A program made the translations under genes and the position numbers. The notes beneath the pieces were generated by a model that did no database searches, had not been told where the DNA came from, and saw only the letters and a list, made by a program, of their open reading frames with translations. Below, piece after piece: positions 17,105 through 26,524 of a stretch of 64,000 nucleotides of DNA. Origin of the DNA: Nitrospira sp. (GTDB taxonomy: Bacteria; Nitrospirota; Nitrospiria; Nitrospirales; Nitrospiraceae); assembly GCA_018242725.1 (NCBI GenBank), contig JAFEBI010000022.1, positions 62,001 through 126,000 on the forward strand. Direction: 5' to 3'. Positions within the stretch are counted from its first letter, which is position 1; the number at the start of each line of letters is the position of its first letter.

Positions 17105-20100
17105 ATGAGTTCTCCATTCACCGAACGGAAAATCACGCTCATCGGACTCAGTTTGGGGTTACTCGTCCTCGTGGGGCTGGCCAGCTACGCTCTTAACCGA
17201 AAATTGGAACAGAGCGAACAACAAGAAAGTGTTCGCGAACTCCAAGGCATCGTTGAGGATGTGTTGTTGATCCAAACGCATCTTTCAAATGCAGAGAGCG
17301 GGCAACGAGGCTTTCTTCTCACTAAAGATTCACAGTATCTCAGTCCCTATCATGTCGCGGTCGACAGCCTGCCTTCAGTAATGACCCGTCTCGAGCAGAA
17401 GACCAACCACGATCCTGAGACGAAGCGCCACCTTGAAACCTTGCGGCTGTTGGCCGAGAAGAAACTTGACGAACTCCGCACCACACTGGAAATGGCCAAG
17501 GACAATTCCGCAACGGCCATCAATCTGGTGCGAAGCAACGCCGGCAGAGCGTTGATGGACCAACTCACACACACGCTCAACGTCATTCTCAACCGGCAAT
17601 ATAGCCGGCTGGAGCTTGCCGATCAGCAAGAGCGTACGGCAGCCGATGAGGCCACACAAACTATCATCTGGAGTACGGTGCTGGCGCTGGCCCTCATAGG
17701 AACCGGCACCTACCGAGTCGTTCGGGATACAGGCGCCCGTGAACAGGCCGACCGACTGATCGAGCAAACTCGACTCTTGAACCTCGCACCAATCATGACA
17801 CGAGATCTTGACGGACGTATCCTCTCCTGGAGCAAAGGTTATGAAGAGCTGTACGGCTGGACAGAGGAAGAGGCAGTCGGAAAAATCTGCCATGAGCTAC
17901 TTCAGACACGGTTCATGACACCGCCGGATGAGATTCGCAGGAGTCTCGAGGTTGAGGGCCACTGGTCCGGTGAGCTCACCCATACCCGATACGACGGCAC
18001 GAGCATCGCCGTTGCAGCTAATTGGACGCTCTTGAAAGAGGGAAAGCGGAAGCCCACAGCGATCGTCGAAGTAAATAGCGATATCTCTGACTTAAAGGCG
18101 GCTCAGATAGCCCAGGCCGAGAGTGAGGCTCGGTTCAGACTCTTAGCCGACAACATGTCCCAGTTTGCTTGGATCGCCGATGAAAAGGGATGGGTCCACT
18201 GGTACAACAAGCGATGGTTCGACTACACCGGCACGACCCTTTCAGAGATGGAAGGGTGGGGATGGAAGAAGATCCACCATCACGAACACCTAGATCGAGT
18301 CGTCGAGAAACTCTCGCACTGTCTTGAAACCGGAGAAATCTGGGAAGACACATTTCCATTGCGTGGACGGGACGGTCAATATCGCTGGTTTCTGTCAAGA
18401 GCTATTCCGATCCGCAGCGACCAAGGACGGATTCTTCAGTGGTTCGGCACCAACACCGATATCACGGCTCTGCATCAGGCTGAGCAGGCGCTCACTGAAC
18501 AAACAACCTTCACCAATTCCATTTTGAACTCGCTGCAAGCCACGATCGCCGTCATCGACAAACAGGGCGTAATTCTCCAGGTTAATGAAGCCTGGGCCAC
18601 ATTTGCTCGAGAAAATAGTGTGCAGAGCTGGGCTCACACGGTCGGCGTCGGTACCAATTATCTCGACATGAGTAGTCAGACCTCGTCTTCTGATCCCATC
18701 GATTGCAAGGCGGTGGACGGCATCAAGGCTGTTCTGGAAGGATCTCGGGCCACGTATGAATTGGCGTACCCCTGCCATTCCCCGTCAGAACGGCGCTGGT
18801 TACAGATGACTGTGGCTCCGTTGAAAACGGCCAGTGGCGGCGCGGTCATTGTCCATGTCGACATCACGGCGCACAAAGCAGCGGCAGAGGCTCAAGCCTT
18901 TCTTGCTGCCATCGTGACCGGCAGCACCGACGCGATCATCAGTAAGTCTGTTGAGGGAATCATCCTGACCTGGAATCAGGGTGCCGAGACGCTATTCGGC
19001 TATACCAAGCAAGAGATAATCGGGCGACGAGTAGATCTCCTCGTCCCCGGGGAATTGCTTGATGAGGAACTGACGCTGCGCAACCGCGTGTTGCTGGGGA
19101 CCAGAGTGGAGGACATTGAAACCACGCGATTGCATAAAGCTGGTCGCCGACTTGATGTGTCGATCAGCATGTCGCCAATACTAAATGAATTTGGGACAGT
19201 CGTCGCCTCGGCACAGACGATACGGGATATCACTCTCCGCAAGAAAACACAGAATGCACTTCGAGCAAGCGAAGAGCGGTTCCGTGCCCTGACCACGAAC
19301 ATTCCCCAACTGGTTTGGTCCTGTAAGCCGGATGGAACCTGTGACTATCTGAGCGAACAATGGATGGCCTATACCGGTACGACTCTCCAGCAAAATTTAG
19401 GGTATGGATGGCTCACCTTGATACACCCTGATGATGCTCCGAGAGTCGACCAACGATGGAAGGAGTCCGTGGCCTCCGGTTCTCTCTTTACAACCGAGTA
19501 TCGACTGAAAGCTGCGGAAGGAACTTACCAATGGCACTTGGCCAGAGCCACCTCTCAGCGAAATAAGGTGGGAGAGATTTATGCCTGGTTTGGCACGACC
19601 ACCAATATCTCAGCTCAAAAGGCGAGTGAAACGGCGCTGGAACAATTCAATTTCCTCTTGGAATCAAAGAGCACGGCGCTGGCAGTAGCAAACAAGGAGT
19701 TGGAGGCCTTTTCCTATTCCATCTCTCATGACCTCCGGGCACCGCTCCGCACCATGACGGGGTTTGCTCAAGCTTTGCTCGAGGATTATGGTGATAAACT
19801 GGAACCGGAAGCCACGCGTTACCTTCGGATCATTTCCAACGGCGCAACCCAAATGGGTCGCCTGATTGATGATCTACTTTCCTTTTCTCGACTATCCCGT
19901 CAACCGTTGGCTATGAACACACTTTCGATCGGGGACTTAGTCAAGGAAGTCCGAGAGGACCTGGCGGCGGATCAAGCTGATCGTAAGATTGAATGGGATG
20001 TCACCGAATTGCCGAGTTGTCGAGGCGATCGCACCACCATCAAGCTGGTCCTTGTCAACCTGCTCGGTAATGCGCTTAAATATTCTCGAACACGAGAGAT

Positions 20101-20374
20101 TGCCAAAATCCAGATTGGATGGCAGGCCGACAACCAGCGCCCGGGGCATTGCCAAATCTTCGTCAAAGACAACGGGGTTGGGTTCGATATGAGATATGCC
20201 GACAAGTTGTATGCCGTGTTTCAACGGCTGCATCGAGCGGACGAGTTCGAAGGAACGGGCGTGGGCCTTGCCATCGTGCAACGCATCGTCCATCGCCATG
20301 GCGGGCGCGTGTGGGCTGATGCACGGCCCAACGAGGGTGCCACATTCTGGTTCACATTGGAGAATGTTTCATGA
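17105..20374 (+). CDS. CHASE3-PAS sensor histidine kinase
   Basis: The ATG at 17105 is preferred over the GTG at 17009 because the membrane segment follows directly (SPFTERKITLIGLSLG). The kinase has 1089 residues. Two membrane helices (about 10-30 and 185-205) flank a periplasmic CHASE3 domain with NAESGQRGFLLT. Five PAS domains span about 225-840. The HisKA domain has His875 in SISHDLRAPLR, and a HATPase has NLLGNALKYS, DNGVGFD and GTGVGLAI boxes. This is the phytochrome-like kinase class that works with Rcp1-type receivers, and exactly such a receiver overlaps its stop by 4 nt. Confidence 0.9.
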   Translation: MSSPFTERKITLIGLSLGLLVLVGLASYALNRKLEQSEQQESVRELQGIVEDVLLIQTHLSNAESGQRGFLLTKDSQYLSPYHVAVDSLPSVMTRLEQKTNHDPETKRHLETLRLLAEKKLDELRTTLEMAKDNSATAINLVRSNAGRALMDQLTHTLNVILNRQYSRLELADQQERTAADEATQTIIWSTVLALALIGTGTYRVVRDTGAREQADRLIEQTRLLNLAPIMTRDLDGRILSWSKGYEELYGWTEEEAVGKICHELLQTRFMTPPDEIRRSLEVEGHWSGELTHTRYDGTSIAVAANWTLLKEGKRKPTAIVEVNSDISDLKAAQIAQAESEARFRLLADNMSQFAWIADEKGWVHWYNKRWFDYTGTTLSEMEGWGWKKIHHHEHLDRVVEKLSHCLETGEIWEDTFPLRGRDGQYRWFLSRAIPIRSDQGRILQWFGTNTDITALHQAEQALTEQTTFTNSILNSLQATIAVIDKQGVILQVNEAWATFARENSVQSWAHTVGVGTNYLDMSSQTSSSDPIDCKAVDGIKAVLEGSRATYELAYPCHSPSERRWLQMTVAPLKTASGGAVIVHVDITAHKAAAEAQAFLAAIVTGSTDAIISKSVEGIILTWNQGAETLFGYTKQEIIGRRVDLLVPGELLDEELTLRNRVLLGTRVEDIETTRLHKAGRRLDVSISMSPILNEFGTVVASAQTIRDITLRKKTQNALRASEERFRALTTNIPQLVWSCKPDGTCDYLSEQWMAYTGTTLQQNLGYGWLTLIHPDDAPRVDQRWKESVASGSLFTTEYRLKAAEGTYQWHLARATSQRNKVGEIYAWFGTTTNISAQKASETALEQFNFLLESKSTALAVANKELEAFSYSISHDLRAPLRTMTGFAQALLEDYGDKLEPEATRYLRIISNGATQMGRLIDDLLSFSRLSRQPLAMNTLSIGDLVKEVREDLAADQADRKIEWDVTELPSCRGDRTTIKLVLVNLLGNALKYSRTREIAKIQIGWQADNQRPGHCQIFVKDNGVGFDMRYADKLYAVFQRLHRADEFEGTGVGLAIVQRIVHRHGGRVWADARPNEGATFWFTLENVS

Positions 20375-20820
20375 CCATGCCCATACCAGTTGACATACTC
20401 CTCGTTGAGGACAACCTGGCCGATGCCGAATTGACGGTTCGCGCATTAACAAAAAGCAATGTGACGAATCATGTAAGGGTGGTTCACGACGGAGTGGAGG
20501 CTTTGGAGTATCTGCGAGCGATAGGTCGATATGCTGATCGATCAATCACCGCGCTCCCGAAAGTGATCCTGCTGGATGTCAAACTGCCTCTGATGAGTGG
20601 AATCGAAGTGCTTCGGCAGTGTAAGGCCGACCCGCACCTATGCCATGTTCCCATTGTTATGCTCACCTCCTCGCGCGAAGAACCCGATATTCAAAGTTGT
20701 TACAACCTTGGCGTCAACAGCTATATCGTCAAGCCAGTAGATTTCCAACAATTCACAGATGTGGTAAGACAGGCTGGTCTCTATTGGCTGCTACTCAATG
20801 AGCCGCCGAGCGCACCATAA
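20371..20820 (+). CDS. single-domain CheY/Rcp1-like response regulator
   Basis: A 149-residue stand-alone receiver that begins in the ATGA overlapping the kinase stop, a sign of translational coupling. It has EDN (13-15) for metal binding, phosphoacceptor Asp69 in ILLDVKLP, Ser/Thr99-100 and Lys121 in YIVKPVD. The extra loop between strands (RAIGRYADRSITALPK) is typical of Rcp1-type regulators of phytochrome-like kinases. With no output domain, it likely relays phosphate to the next protein or to a phosphotransfer partner. Confidence 0.92.
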   Translation: MTMPIPVDILLVEDNLADAELTVRALTKSNVTNHVRVVHDGVEALEYLRAIGRYADRSITALPKVILLDVKLPLMSGIEVLRQCKADPHLCHVPIVMLTSSREEPDIQSCYNLGVNSYIVKPVDFQQFTDVVRQAGLYWLLLNEPPSAP

Positions 20821-20837
20821 CGTCGTAGAAGTACCTG

Positions 20838-22535
20838 ATGCCAACACCAACCGACGCCCAGACGCTCGTGCCGCTCAGGCTCCTCATCGTCGAGGACCGC
20901 GAAACCGATACTGAGCTGATCGTCCGCGAGCTCAAGAAGCAGGGGTTTGAGCCTACCTGGGTGCGCGTCGACACGGAGGAGGAGTTCCTTCGTCAGCTTC
21001 AGGAACCCTTCGACTTGATCACCGCCGACGCCGTCATGCCGCAATTCAGTGCACGGCGCGTGCTAGCCCTACTCAGGGAACACCGAGTCGAGCTTCCCTG
21101 CATCATCGTTTCAGGGTCAATCGGAGAAGAGGAGGCAGTCTCATTGATCCGTGAGGGGGCAGTGGATTACATCCTCAAAGATCGCTTCGGCCGCCTGGGA
21201 CAATCTATCCATCACGTGCTTGACCAACACCTCCTGCGTGCCGAGCACCGTCAAGCTCACGAAGCCCTCGTGAGGTTGAATACGGAACTGGAACAAAGGA
21301 TCGCGGAACGAACCGCCAAGCTTGAAGAAGTCAACCAGCAATTGGCTCAGGAGCTGGAAGAACGCAAGCAAATCGAACTCTGTCTCCGACAGCAGGAGGT
21401 CACGCTCGAACGTCGTGTGGCGGCGCGCACGACGCAGCTGGAACGGTCCCATGCTCGATTGCGCCGTCTCGTCACGGAACTCACGCTGGTGGAACAGCGA
21501 GAACGGAAGCAACTGGCGTCGGAGTTACATGACTATCTTGCTCAGCTTCTAGTCGTCGGCAAATTGAAAATCGATCAGCTTCGCCGGAATCCATCGGTGG
21601 ACCACGCTGCTCGGATGCTCGAGGAAGCGGGATCCTCGCTTGATCAGGCCCTCACCTACAGCCGCACGCTCGTCGCTCAACTCAGTCCAACCATACTCTT
21701 TACTCAGGGGTTGGTGGCTGCTCTTCGTTGGTTGCCAGAATATTTTTCCCGGTATGGACTTCGGGTCTACGTGCAGTCGGTCGTCCCATCCGTGGAACTT
21801 CCCGAAGATCAATCCGTGTTGTTATTTCAGTCAGTGCGAGAGCTGTTATTTAATGTGCTGAAACATGCCGGAACCGGAGAGGCGACCGTCGCACTCGATC
21901 TCCCGAACGATCAGGCTTTACGGATTACCGTGGCGGATCGTGGACCAGGTTTCGACGTACAGGCGTCAGCCGAGACATCCAAAGGCTTTGGTCTCTTTAG
22001 TATTCGTGAGCGCATCGAGGTGCTGGCCGGAACATTTTCAGTGCAGTCTTCCGGTGCGACCGGCACTCAGGTTGAAATTACCATACCGCTCACGGAATTC
22101 ATCGAATCATCTTTGCTGCAGGATCAGCCGACGAACGACAGAACGACGAGTGCACCGGCGGATGCGCAAACCTGGCGTGTTGTGATCGTCGACGACCATG
22201 AATTAATCCGAAATGAAGTCTGTCGGCTTTTAACCTCTTTGAAGAATGTGGTGGTCATCGGCGAGGCCTCAAATGGGCGACAGGGGGTCGCTCTGGCTGT
22301 TGAGTTATGTCCGGATCTGGTCTTGATGGATATCAATATGCCGGAGATCGACGGAATAGAGGCGACCAGACAGATCCTCGCCCATAACCCAGGAATAAAA
22401 ATTATCGGTATCACAGTCAACACTGAGCCTAATATCCATGCCCGTATGTTGGCTGCAGGAGCGGTCGCATCGCTCGAAAAAACATCGCTAGCCTCTGCTC
22501 TTCATCAGACTATCAAGCAGATACTTATCCAGTAG
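20838..22535 (+). CDS. soluble REC-HisKA_3-HATPase-REC hybrid kinase
   Basis: A 565-residue cytoplasmic kinase 17 nt after the Rcp1-like gene. The N-terminal receiver (about 14-130) has Asp64 in LITADAVMP. A long coiled coil (135-220) leads to a HisKA_3 domain with His231 in SELHDYLAQLL. HATPase boxes are FNVLKHA and DRGPGFD. The C-terminal receiver (about 438-560) has Asp498 in VLMDINMP. The kinase core and last receiver are close relatives of those at 12006-15266. With the two upstream genes it makes a plausible His-Asp-His-Asp relay. Confidence 0.9.
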   Translation: MPTPTDAQTLVPLRLLIVEDRETDTELIVRELKKQGFEPTWVRVDTEEEFLRQLQEPFDLITADAVMPQFSARRVLALLREHRVELPCIIVSGSIGEEEAVSLIREGAVDYILKDRFGRLGQSIHHVLDQHLLRAEHRQAHEALVRLNTELEQRIAERTAKLEEVNQQLAQELEERKQIELCLRQQEVTLERRVAARTTQLERSHARLRRLVTELTLVEQRERKQLASELHDYLAQLLVVGKLKIDQLRRNPSVDHAARMLEEAGSSLDQALTYSRTLVAQLSPTILFTQGLVAALRWLPEYFSRYGLRVYVQSVVPSVELPEDQSVLLFQSVRELLFNVLKHAGTGEATVALDLPNDQALRITVADRGPGFDVQASAETSKGFGLFSIRERIEVLAGTFSVQSSGATGTQVEITIPLTEFIESSLLQDQPTNDRTTSAPADAQTWRVVIVDDHELIRNEVCRLLTSLKNVVVIGEASNGRQGVALAVELCPDLVLMDINMPEIDGIEATRQILAHNPGIKIIGITVNTEPNIHARMLAAGAVASLEKTSLASALHQTIKQILIQ

Positions 22536-22633
22536 TATCTTGGACTCCTTGAAATTGTGACCACCGTCACGACACGGTCTTGAGCGGACCGAGGAGATGG
22601 TCTCAATTGCAAGGAGTGCAAGATAGGAGGGCT

Positions 22634-23164
22634 TCACGGATTAGTCTGTAACAAGTATTTTACGCGCTGTGCCTTTTCTCGATGGCCCTCCAGAATAGGC
22701 ACAAGTAAAGTAAGCCACTGTTCAATCTCTTGGTCTTGTACAGTCCCCGCTAATCCTTGAAGATCTTCTATCGTGGTTTGATGATTTTGCATGCTGTAGC
22801 TCATATACTCACGGTCAAAAGCATGACCAAAAAGCTGGGACAACTCCTCGAGTTTTTGTTTATGTTTGTGATTGGTGCTAGGAGACAGTTTTACCTGTTG
22901 TTTTAACGCGAGCGCCTGGACTTGTTGACCGACTTTCTCGTGCTCCACCACCATTTGCCGCCCAAACTCTTTCACCTCTGTATTGGTAGCACGCTGAACG
23001 GCCAATTGCCCGAGGGATATTTCAATTTCCAGTTCCTCAGCGGTTTTATTAAGAATCGTTTCTGTTTTGAGCGGACTATTCGGTGGCGCCGCAAACGCCA
23101 AAGGCATAAACATGAATGCCACTACCGTTGTTGTCCACCGAAACATATGTACTGGAAGCAGCAT
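22634..23164 (-). CDS. exported DUF4142-family protein
   Basis: The start at 23164 is chosen for the AAGGAG upstream; the 176-residue precursor has a signal peptide (VVAFMFMPLAFA, about 15-26). The mature four-helix, ferritin-like region contains the DUF4142 hallmarks: an E-x2-L-G-Q-L-A-type helix, VKEFGRQMVVEHEKVGQQV, FDREYMSYSMQNHQTTIE and the C-terminal LVPILEGHREKAQ. The family is periplasmic and linked to stress; its activity is not established. It may share a transcript with the esterase gene directly upstream (49 nt gap). Confidence 0.85.
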   Translation of the reverse strand: MLLPVHMFRWTTTVVAFMFMPLAFAAPPNSPLKTETILNKTAEELEIEISLGQLAVQRATNTEVKEFGRQMVVEHEKVGQQVQALALKQQVKLSPSTNHKHKQKLEELSQLFGHAFDREYMSYSMQNHQTTIEDLQGLAGTVQDQEIEQWLTLLVPILEGHREKAQRVKYLLQTNP

Positions 23165-23213
23165 AAGATGCTCCTTGGTTGCATCTTGACATGAAACAAG
23201 CTGGTGCACTGAT

Positions 23214-24404
23214 CTATTCCTGAAGCGGTTCTATCTGGATGCCTTTCCCCAAACGGCCGTGATCGCGAGAGAATGCCGGGTCATCAATTGCACCATTGAT
23301 TCCATTTGCCACCAGTCGCACAGCTCTTCTTGCATCTCGAACGACCGCACTCATTCCAAAGAACTCATGCGTCACTCCCAGAAAATTTTGGTGAGTCACC
23401 GGAACGCCGGCCTCGAGCAGACGTTCGGCATAGCGTTTTCCCTCGGATCGCAAGGGATCGAGTTCCGCCGTAATAATTGTCGCCGATGGTAGTCCGCTGA
23501 GATTCGGGGCGTTCACCAGATCAATCCATTGACTTCTCCCTTGATCGGGTGTTCGTAAATACTTTTTAAAAAACCATACCATCATTGGTTTATCTAAAGG
23601 TTTCGCTTCGGCATTTTCCTGGTAGGACGGGGTATCGAAGTAATATCCGGCAACCGGATAGATCAGCACCTGATGAACGGGCAGCAATTCCCCACGTGCC
23701 CGAGCCATCAAGCAGACGGCTGCTGCCAAATTACCACCCGCGCTTTCTCCGGCAACGGCAACCATTGATGGATCACCACCGAAGGTATCCGCATTGCGCA
23801 AAACCCATTGGTATGCGGCGTAGGCATCCTCGTGAGCCGCAGGAAATTTGTGTTCCGGTGCTTTGCGATACTCGACAGAAACAACAATGGCGCCGACGGT
23901 GCTCGTGAGCGCCCGCGCCGATGAGTCATATGTATCGATCGTCCCAATCACCCACCCGCCGCCGTGGTAGTACACAATGACTGGAAATGGTCCCATTCCC
24001 AACGGGGTGTAGACGCGAATTGGCAAAGGCTCACCGGGACCGGGAATGAGTCGATTCTCGGTCTTCCCGATTGTAATGGGATTAGCACTCTGGTTTCGTT
24101 CCCGTAGTAAGGCCGTCACCGCATCGGCAGGCGTCGGTTGTTGGCGGGCTTCCTCCGCAGAGAGCGATACAATAGGTTTGGGATGCAATCCTTGAAACTG
24201 CTCCAGAACGTCGGCCATGTCTTTATCTGACCGGGACTTTGTATGGTCCATGGCTCGTTTCAAGTGTTTGGCAGGTGGCGCGTCGGGTTTTCGTTGTCCG
24301 TCGTATGTTTCCATCCGAAACCCCTGGCAGCTCAGGAGACTTTGGACACACATAACAAGCGCTACAAGAACCAATGCATTTACCTTAATGTGTTCGTTTT
24401 TCAC
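23214..24404 (-). CDS. HSL-type alpha/beta hydrolase lipoprotein (esterase)
   Basis: A 396-residue hydrolase. The N-terminal signal ends in a lipobox-like LLSC with Cys26, so it is probably membrane anchored outside the cytoplasm. The hormone-sensitive-lipase oxyanion motif HGGG is at 147-150, the nucleophile Ser221 is in GESAGG, the acid is Asp316 in AELDPLR, and the base is His346 in VTHEFFG. All catalytic elements are intact. The substrate is probably a short-chain acyl ester. A C-terminal extension (about 370-396) is basic and probably flexible. Confidence 0.88.
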   Translation of the reverse strand: MKNEHIKVNALVLVALVMCVQSLLSCQGFRMETYDGQRKPDAPPAKHLKRAMDHTKSRSDKDMADVLEQFQGLHPKPIVSLSAEEARQQPTPADAVTALLRERNQSANPITIGKTENRLIPGPGEPLPIRVYTPLGMGPFPVIVYYHGGGWVIGTIDTYDSSARALTSTVGAIVVSVEYRKAPEHKFPAAHEDAYAAYQWVLRNADTFGGDPSMVAVAGESAGGNLAAAVCLMARARGELLPVHQVLIYPVAGYYFDTPSYQENAEAKPLDKPMMVWFFKKYLRTPDQGRSQWIDLVNAPNLSGLPSATIITAELDPLRSEGKRYAERLLEAGVPVTHQNFLGVTHEFFGMSAVVRDARRAVRLVANGINGAIDDPAFSRDHGRLGKGIQIEPLQE

Positions 24405-24608
24405 GTCTCACCCCTTCGTATCTTATTGCCGATGCGATGTCTGCTGTCCACAACACTTCTTTCTATTTGGTTACACTTATTGGCTGCCGTAGAGTACTAG
24501 CAGATTCCCCAGAATCTTTTGGTCAGCACAGATCGTGACAAGCTAGGCCCTCCTGGAGACAACGATCTGTCTGGTGAGAGACAGGGTATCGAAGCAAGAT
24601 TGGGACGG

Positions 24609-25230
24609 TTAGAATCTATACCGAGGCAGCAGATCGCTGTCTGAATATTTTGTTCGATGCTGGCGGATGCTTAAGGTGATGCCAACCACAGACACATCAT
24701 AGTGATGGGCAGCATAGAGGGAAAATCCTCCCCAGCCACAACTTATATCGAGCACCCGATCTCCAGCTTTTAGCAGAAGCATTCGACAGAGATAATTGAG
24801 TGTATTGGCTTGCGCTTCATTTAACTCATCATCGTCATGCTTAAAGTATCCACAGGAGTAGACCATACGAGAATCCAACCACAACTGATAAAATTGGCTT
24901 AGAAAGTCGTAATGATACCGCACTACGCTTAAATCACGCAGTTGGCCGTGCTTGACACATTTCCGGTTGACAGTAATCGCAATCCTGAGAACTGAGATGA
25001 CTAAGCCGATTTCAGATGAACCTCAACCGATCTGTCGGTCGCCATCTTCGCTCCAGCAGGTAATCCGCGAGCGAAAACACTTCTCCAAACTCTTCCATGA
25101 CATCGACCTCATCACAAATATATGATTCTCCAAGAGCGTGTTCCGGCGGGGAGCGAAACATGCAGGCCAAGGCCTCTCTCATTCGGCTGTCACTCCGAGT
25201 TGCACGAAGAGGTTCTGATATCACCTGCAT
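24609..25230 (-). pseudogene. decayed cyclopropane-fatty-acyl-phospholipid synthase-like gene
   Basis: Two fragments in different frames belong to one methyltransferase. The upstream one (25012-25230) has ALGESYICDEVDVMEEFGEVF, the N-terminal lid region of CFA synthases. The downstream one (24609-24923) has RYHYDFLSQFYQLWLD, MVYSCGYF and the SAM motif VLDISCGWGGFSLYAA. A stop and at least one frameshift lie between them. The second fragment ends soon after the GITLS motif, so the C-terminal catalytic half is absent. An active enzyme would methylenate unsaturated phospholipid chains. Confidence 0.75.
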
Positions 25231-25348
25231 AAATTGGTGCCATTTAGGTTATGCGGATGGAGACATGCATAGGCTTAGCCGTATCCAACCGATGACTTCC
25301 AGCAACTCCGAGAATCTCCGTATCGCTTTGCCCTTCCTCGATACATGC

Positions 25349-25519
25349 TCATAATGTTGGGATGGTAGCGATAGTCTCCCCGCAAACAATGCAATTATAA
25401 TTACCAGTGCGATAACCACCTTCACTCTACTCCAATTCAAGAGTGAGGTGCTCGCACTTGGAAGGATCCGGTAATTGTTTCCATTTCACTCGTAGCGTGG
25501 CGGCCTGAGCGGTAGTCAT
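25349..25519 (-). pseudogene. small zinc-binding protein gene interrupted by an amber codon
   Basis: The ATG at 25519 follows GTGGAGGATGTTCACT. The frame runs for 30 residues (ending KCEHLTLELE), meets TAG at 25427-25429, and continues in the same frame for 25 residues (SEGGYRTGNYNC, then IVCGETIATIPTL) to TGA at 25349. Together the two halves make a 56-codon protein with a C-x-H plus C-x2-C metal site split across the stop. The matching composition on both sides argues that one codon (probably tryptophan or arginine) mutated to TAG. Whether readthrough occurs is unknown. Confidence 0.6.
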
Positions 25520-25891
25520 AGTGAACATCCTCCACTGGGCTTATAAGGCGATATGCCCATAAAGTTGGAGTCTTCGTTTACACAAGACGTGTCCCATTAG
25601 TGCTTCATATATATGTACACGTTCAGAGGGCGGCCTCCTATCAGCACAATCCCTGGCATTGAGAGGAAACACTTTCTGTCAAACAAGACGCAAGATTAGT
25701 GCGAGCGCTGAGGAGTCTCGGAACTCACCGATTTGCCAAATCGACGCAGATTTCAGACTCGGGGTATGTTGGTTGCTAGTTAATGAAGCTTCTCCCCGCA
25801 GCAAGCTGCGGGGTATCATAGAACATAGGTTTGGAGGCTTCTCAGAAACAGAGCTGAACCCCGTAGCAAGAATATCCAAGTTTACGGGAGT

Positions 25892-25975
25892 TTAACGAAG
25901 AAACCCAAAGAGATATAGAAAGACAACTATGATTCCTGGAACGCCGAGAATCCATAACAGCAATCCTTTTGCCAT
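25892..25975 (-). CDS. 27-residue hydrophobic membrane peptide
   Basis: The ATG at 25975 is preceded by a near-ideal GGGAAGGAGATCACC site, and the frame ends with TAA at 25892. The product has a short MAK head, about 20 hydrophobic residues with a Gly-Val-Pro-Gly kink, and a terminal Arg, which is the make-up of a single-helix membrane microprotein. It stands alone between the split zinc-binding gene and the CsbD genes. It resembles in kind, but I cannot show homology to, the tiny hydrophobic stress peptides near DUF1328 and CsbD genes. Confidence 0.55.
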   Translation of the reverse strand: MAKGLLLWILGVPGIIVVFLYLFGFLR

Positions 25976-26100
25976 GGTGATCTCCTTCCCGTTCATGACT
26001 AGAACATGAGTTTTCGACTACCAGAACACAACACCTCCTCTGCTGTTAGGGAGTAAGAGAGGAACTAGGCGGTGTGACCCCGGCTAGTCCCTCTCCTCAA

Positions 26101-26127
26101 AGAAGCATGTATGCACGGCATGCTTCT
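26101..26127. terminator. 9-bp inverted repeat downstream of the exported CsbD gene
   Basis: AGAAGCATG (26101-26109) pairs with CATGCTTCT (26119-26127) around a 9-nt loop, 28 nt past the stop of the CsbD-like gene on the - strand. It is a likely terminator, without a strong U tract. Confidence 0.45.
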
Positions 26128-26155
26128 CCGAACCTAACGCCTCTGAGGCTCTGTG

Positions 26156-26524
26156 TCACTTTGCGCGGTTGCGTCCCTGAGCGTCATGTCGCTTGAACCA
26201 CTCATCAATCCACTGTTTCACTTCTTCGCGACGGTCTCCGTAGCGTTCCAGAATCTTGCCGTCCAATTTCTCTTTGTGGCCTTCGATGTATAGGAGATCG
26301 TCATCGGTAATATCCGCCCATTCCTTTTTCAACTCTCCTTTAAACTGTTTCCAGTTTCCCGTGAGCTGATCGGAATTGACCGCTAGACGCACATATGTGC
26401 TATCGAGGTCGATAGTCGTGAGCGAACTCCCTGGCGATGTCGTCATCGCAAACCCCTGAGGCGTCACCGTGACACAACTTAGAATAAACATACCTACTAA
26501 GGATTGCAGAAGATCACGTTTCAT
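26156..26524 (-). CDS. exported CsbD-like protein
   Basis: The start at 26524 gives 122 residues with a signal peptide (SLVGMFILSCVTVTPQGFA). The mature C-terminal 65 residues are a CsbD domain: NSDQLTGNWKQFKGELKKEW, ITDDDLLYIEGHKEKLDGKI and the basic/aromatic end VKQWIDEWFKRH. CsbD proteins are normally cytoplasmic sigma-B-type stress proteins, so a version with an export signal is unusual. A cytoplasmic paralogue is encoded immediately upstream (26709-26933). Confidence 0.8.
   Translation of the reverse strand: MKRDLLQSLVGMFILSCVTVTPQGFAMTTSPGSSLTTIDLDSTYVRLAVNSDQLTGNWKQFKGELKKEWADITDDDLLYIEGHKEKLDGKILERYGDRREEVKQWIDEWFKRHDAQGRNRAK

Noticed and set aside
9258-25429. Three in-frame TAG codons (9258, about 27226 and 25427) in otherwise recognisable proteins, suggesting amber recoding.
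   Set aside because: Two are in transposase remnants with other lesions, and healthy genes in the window, such as the FAD oxidoreductase at 40325, end normally with TAG. Ordinary decay explains them.
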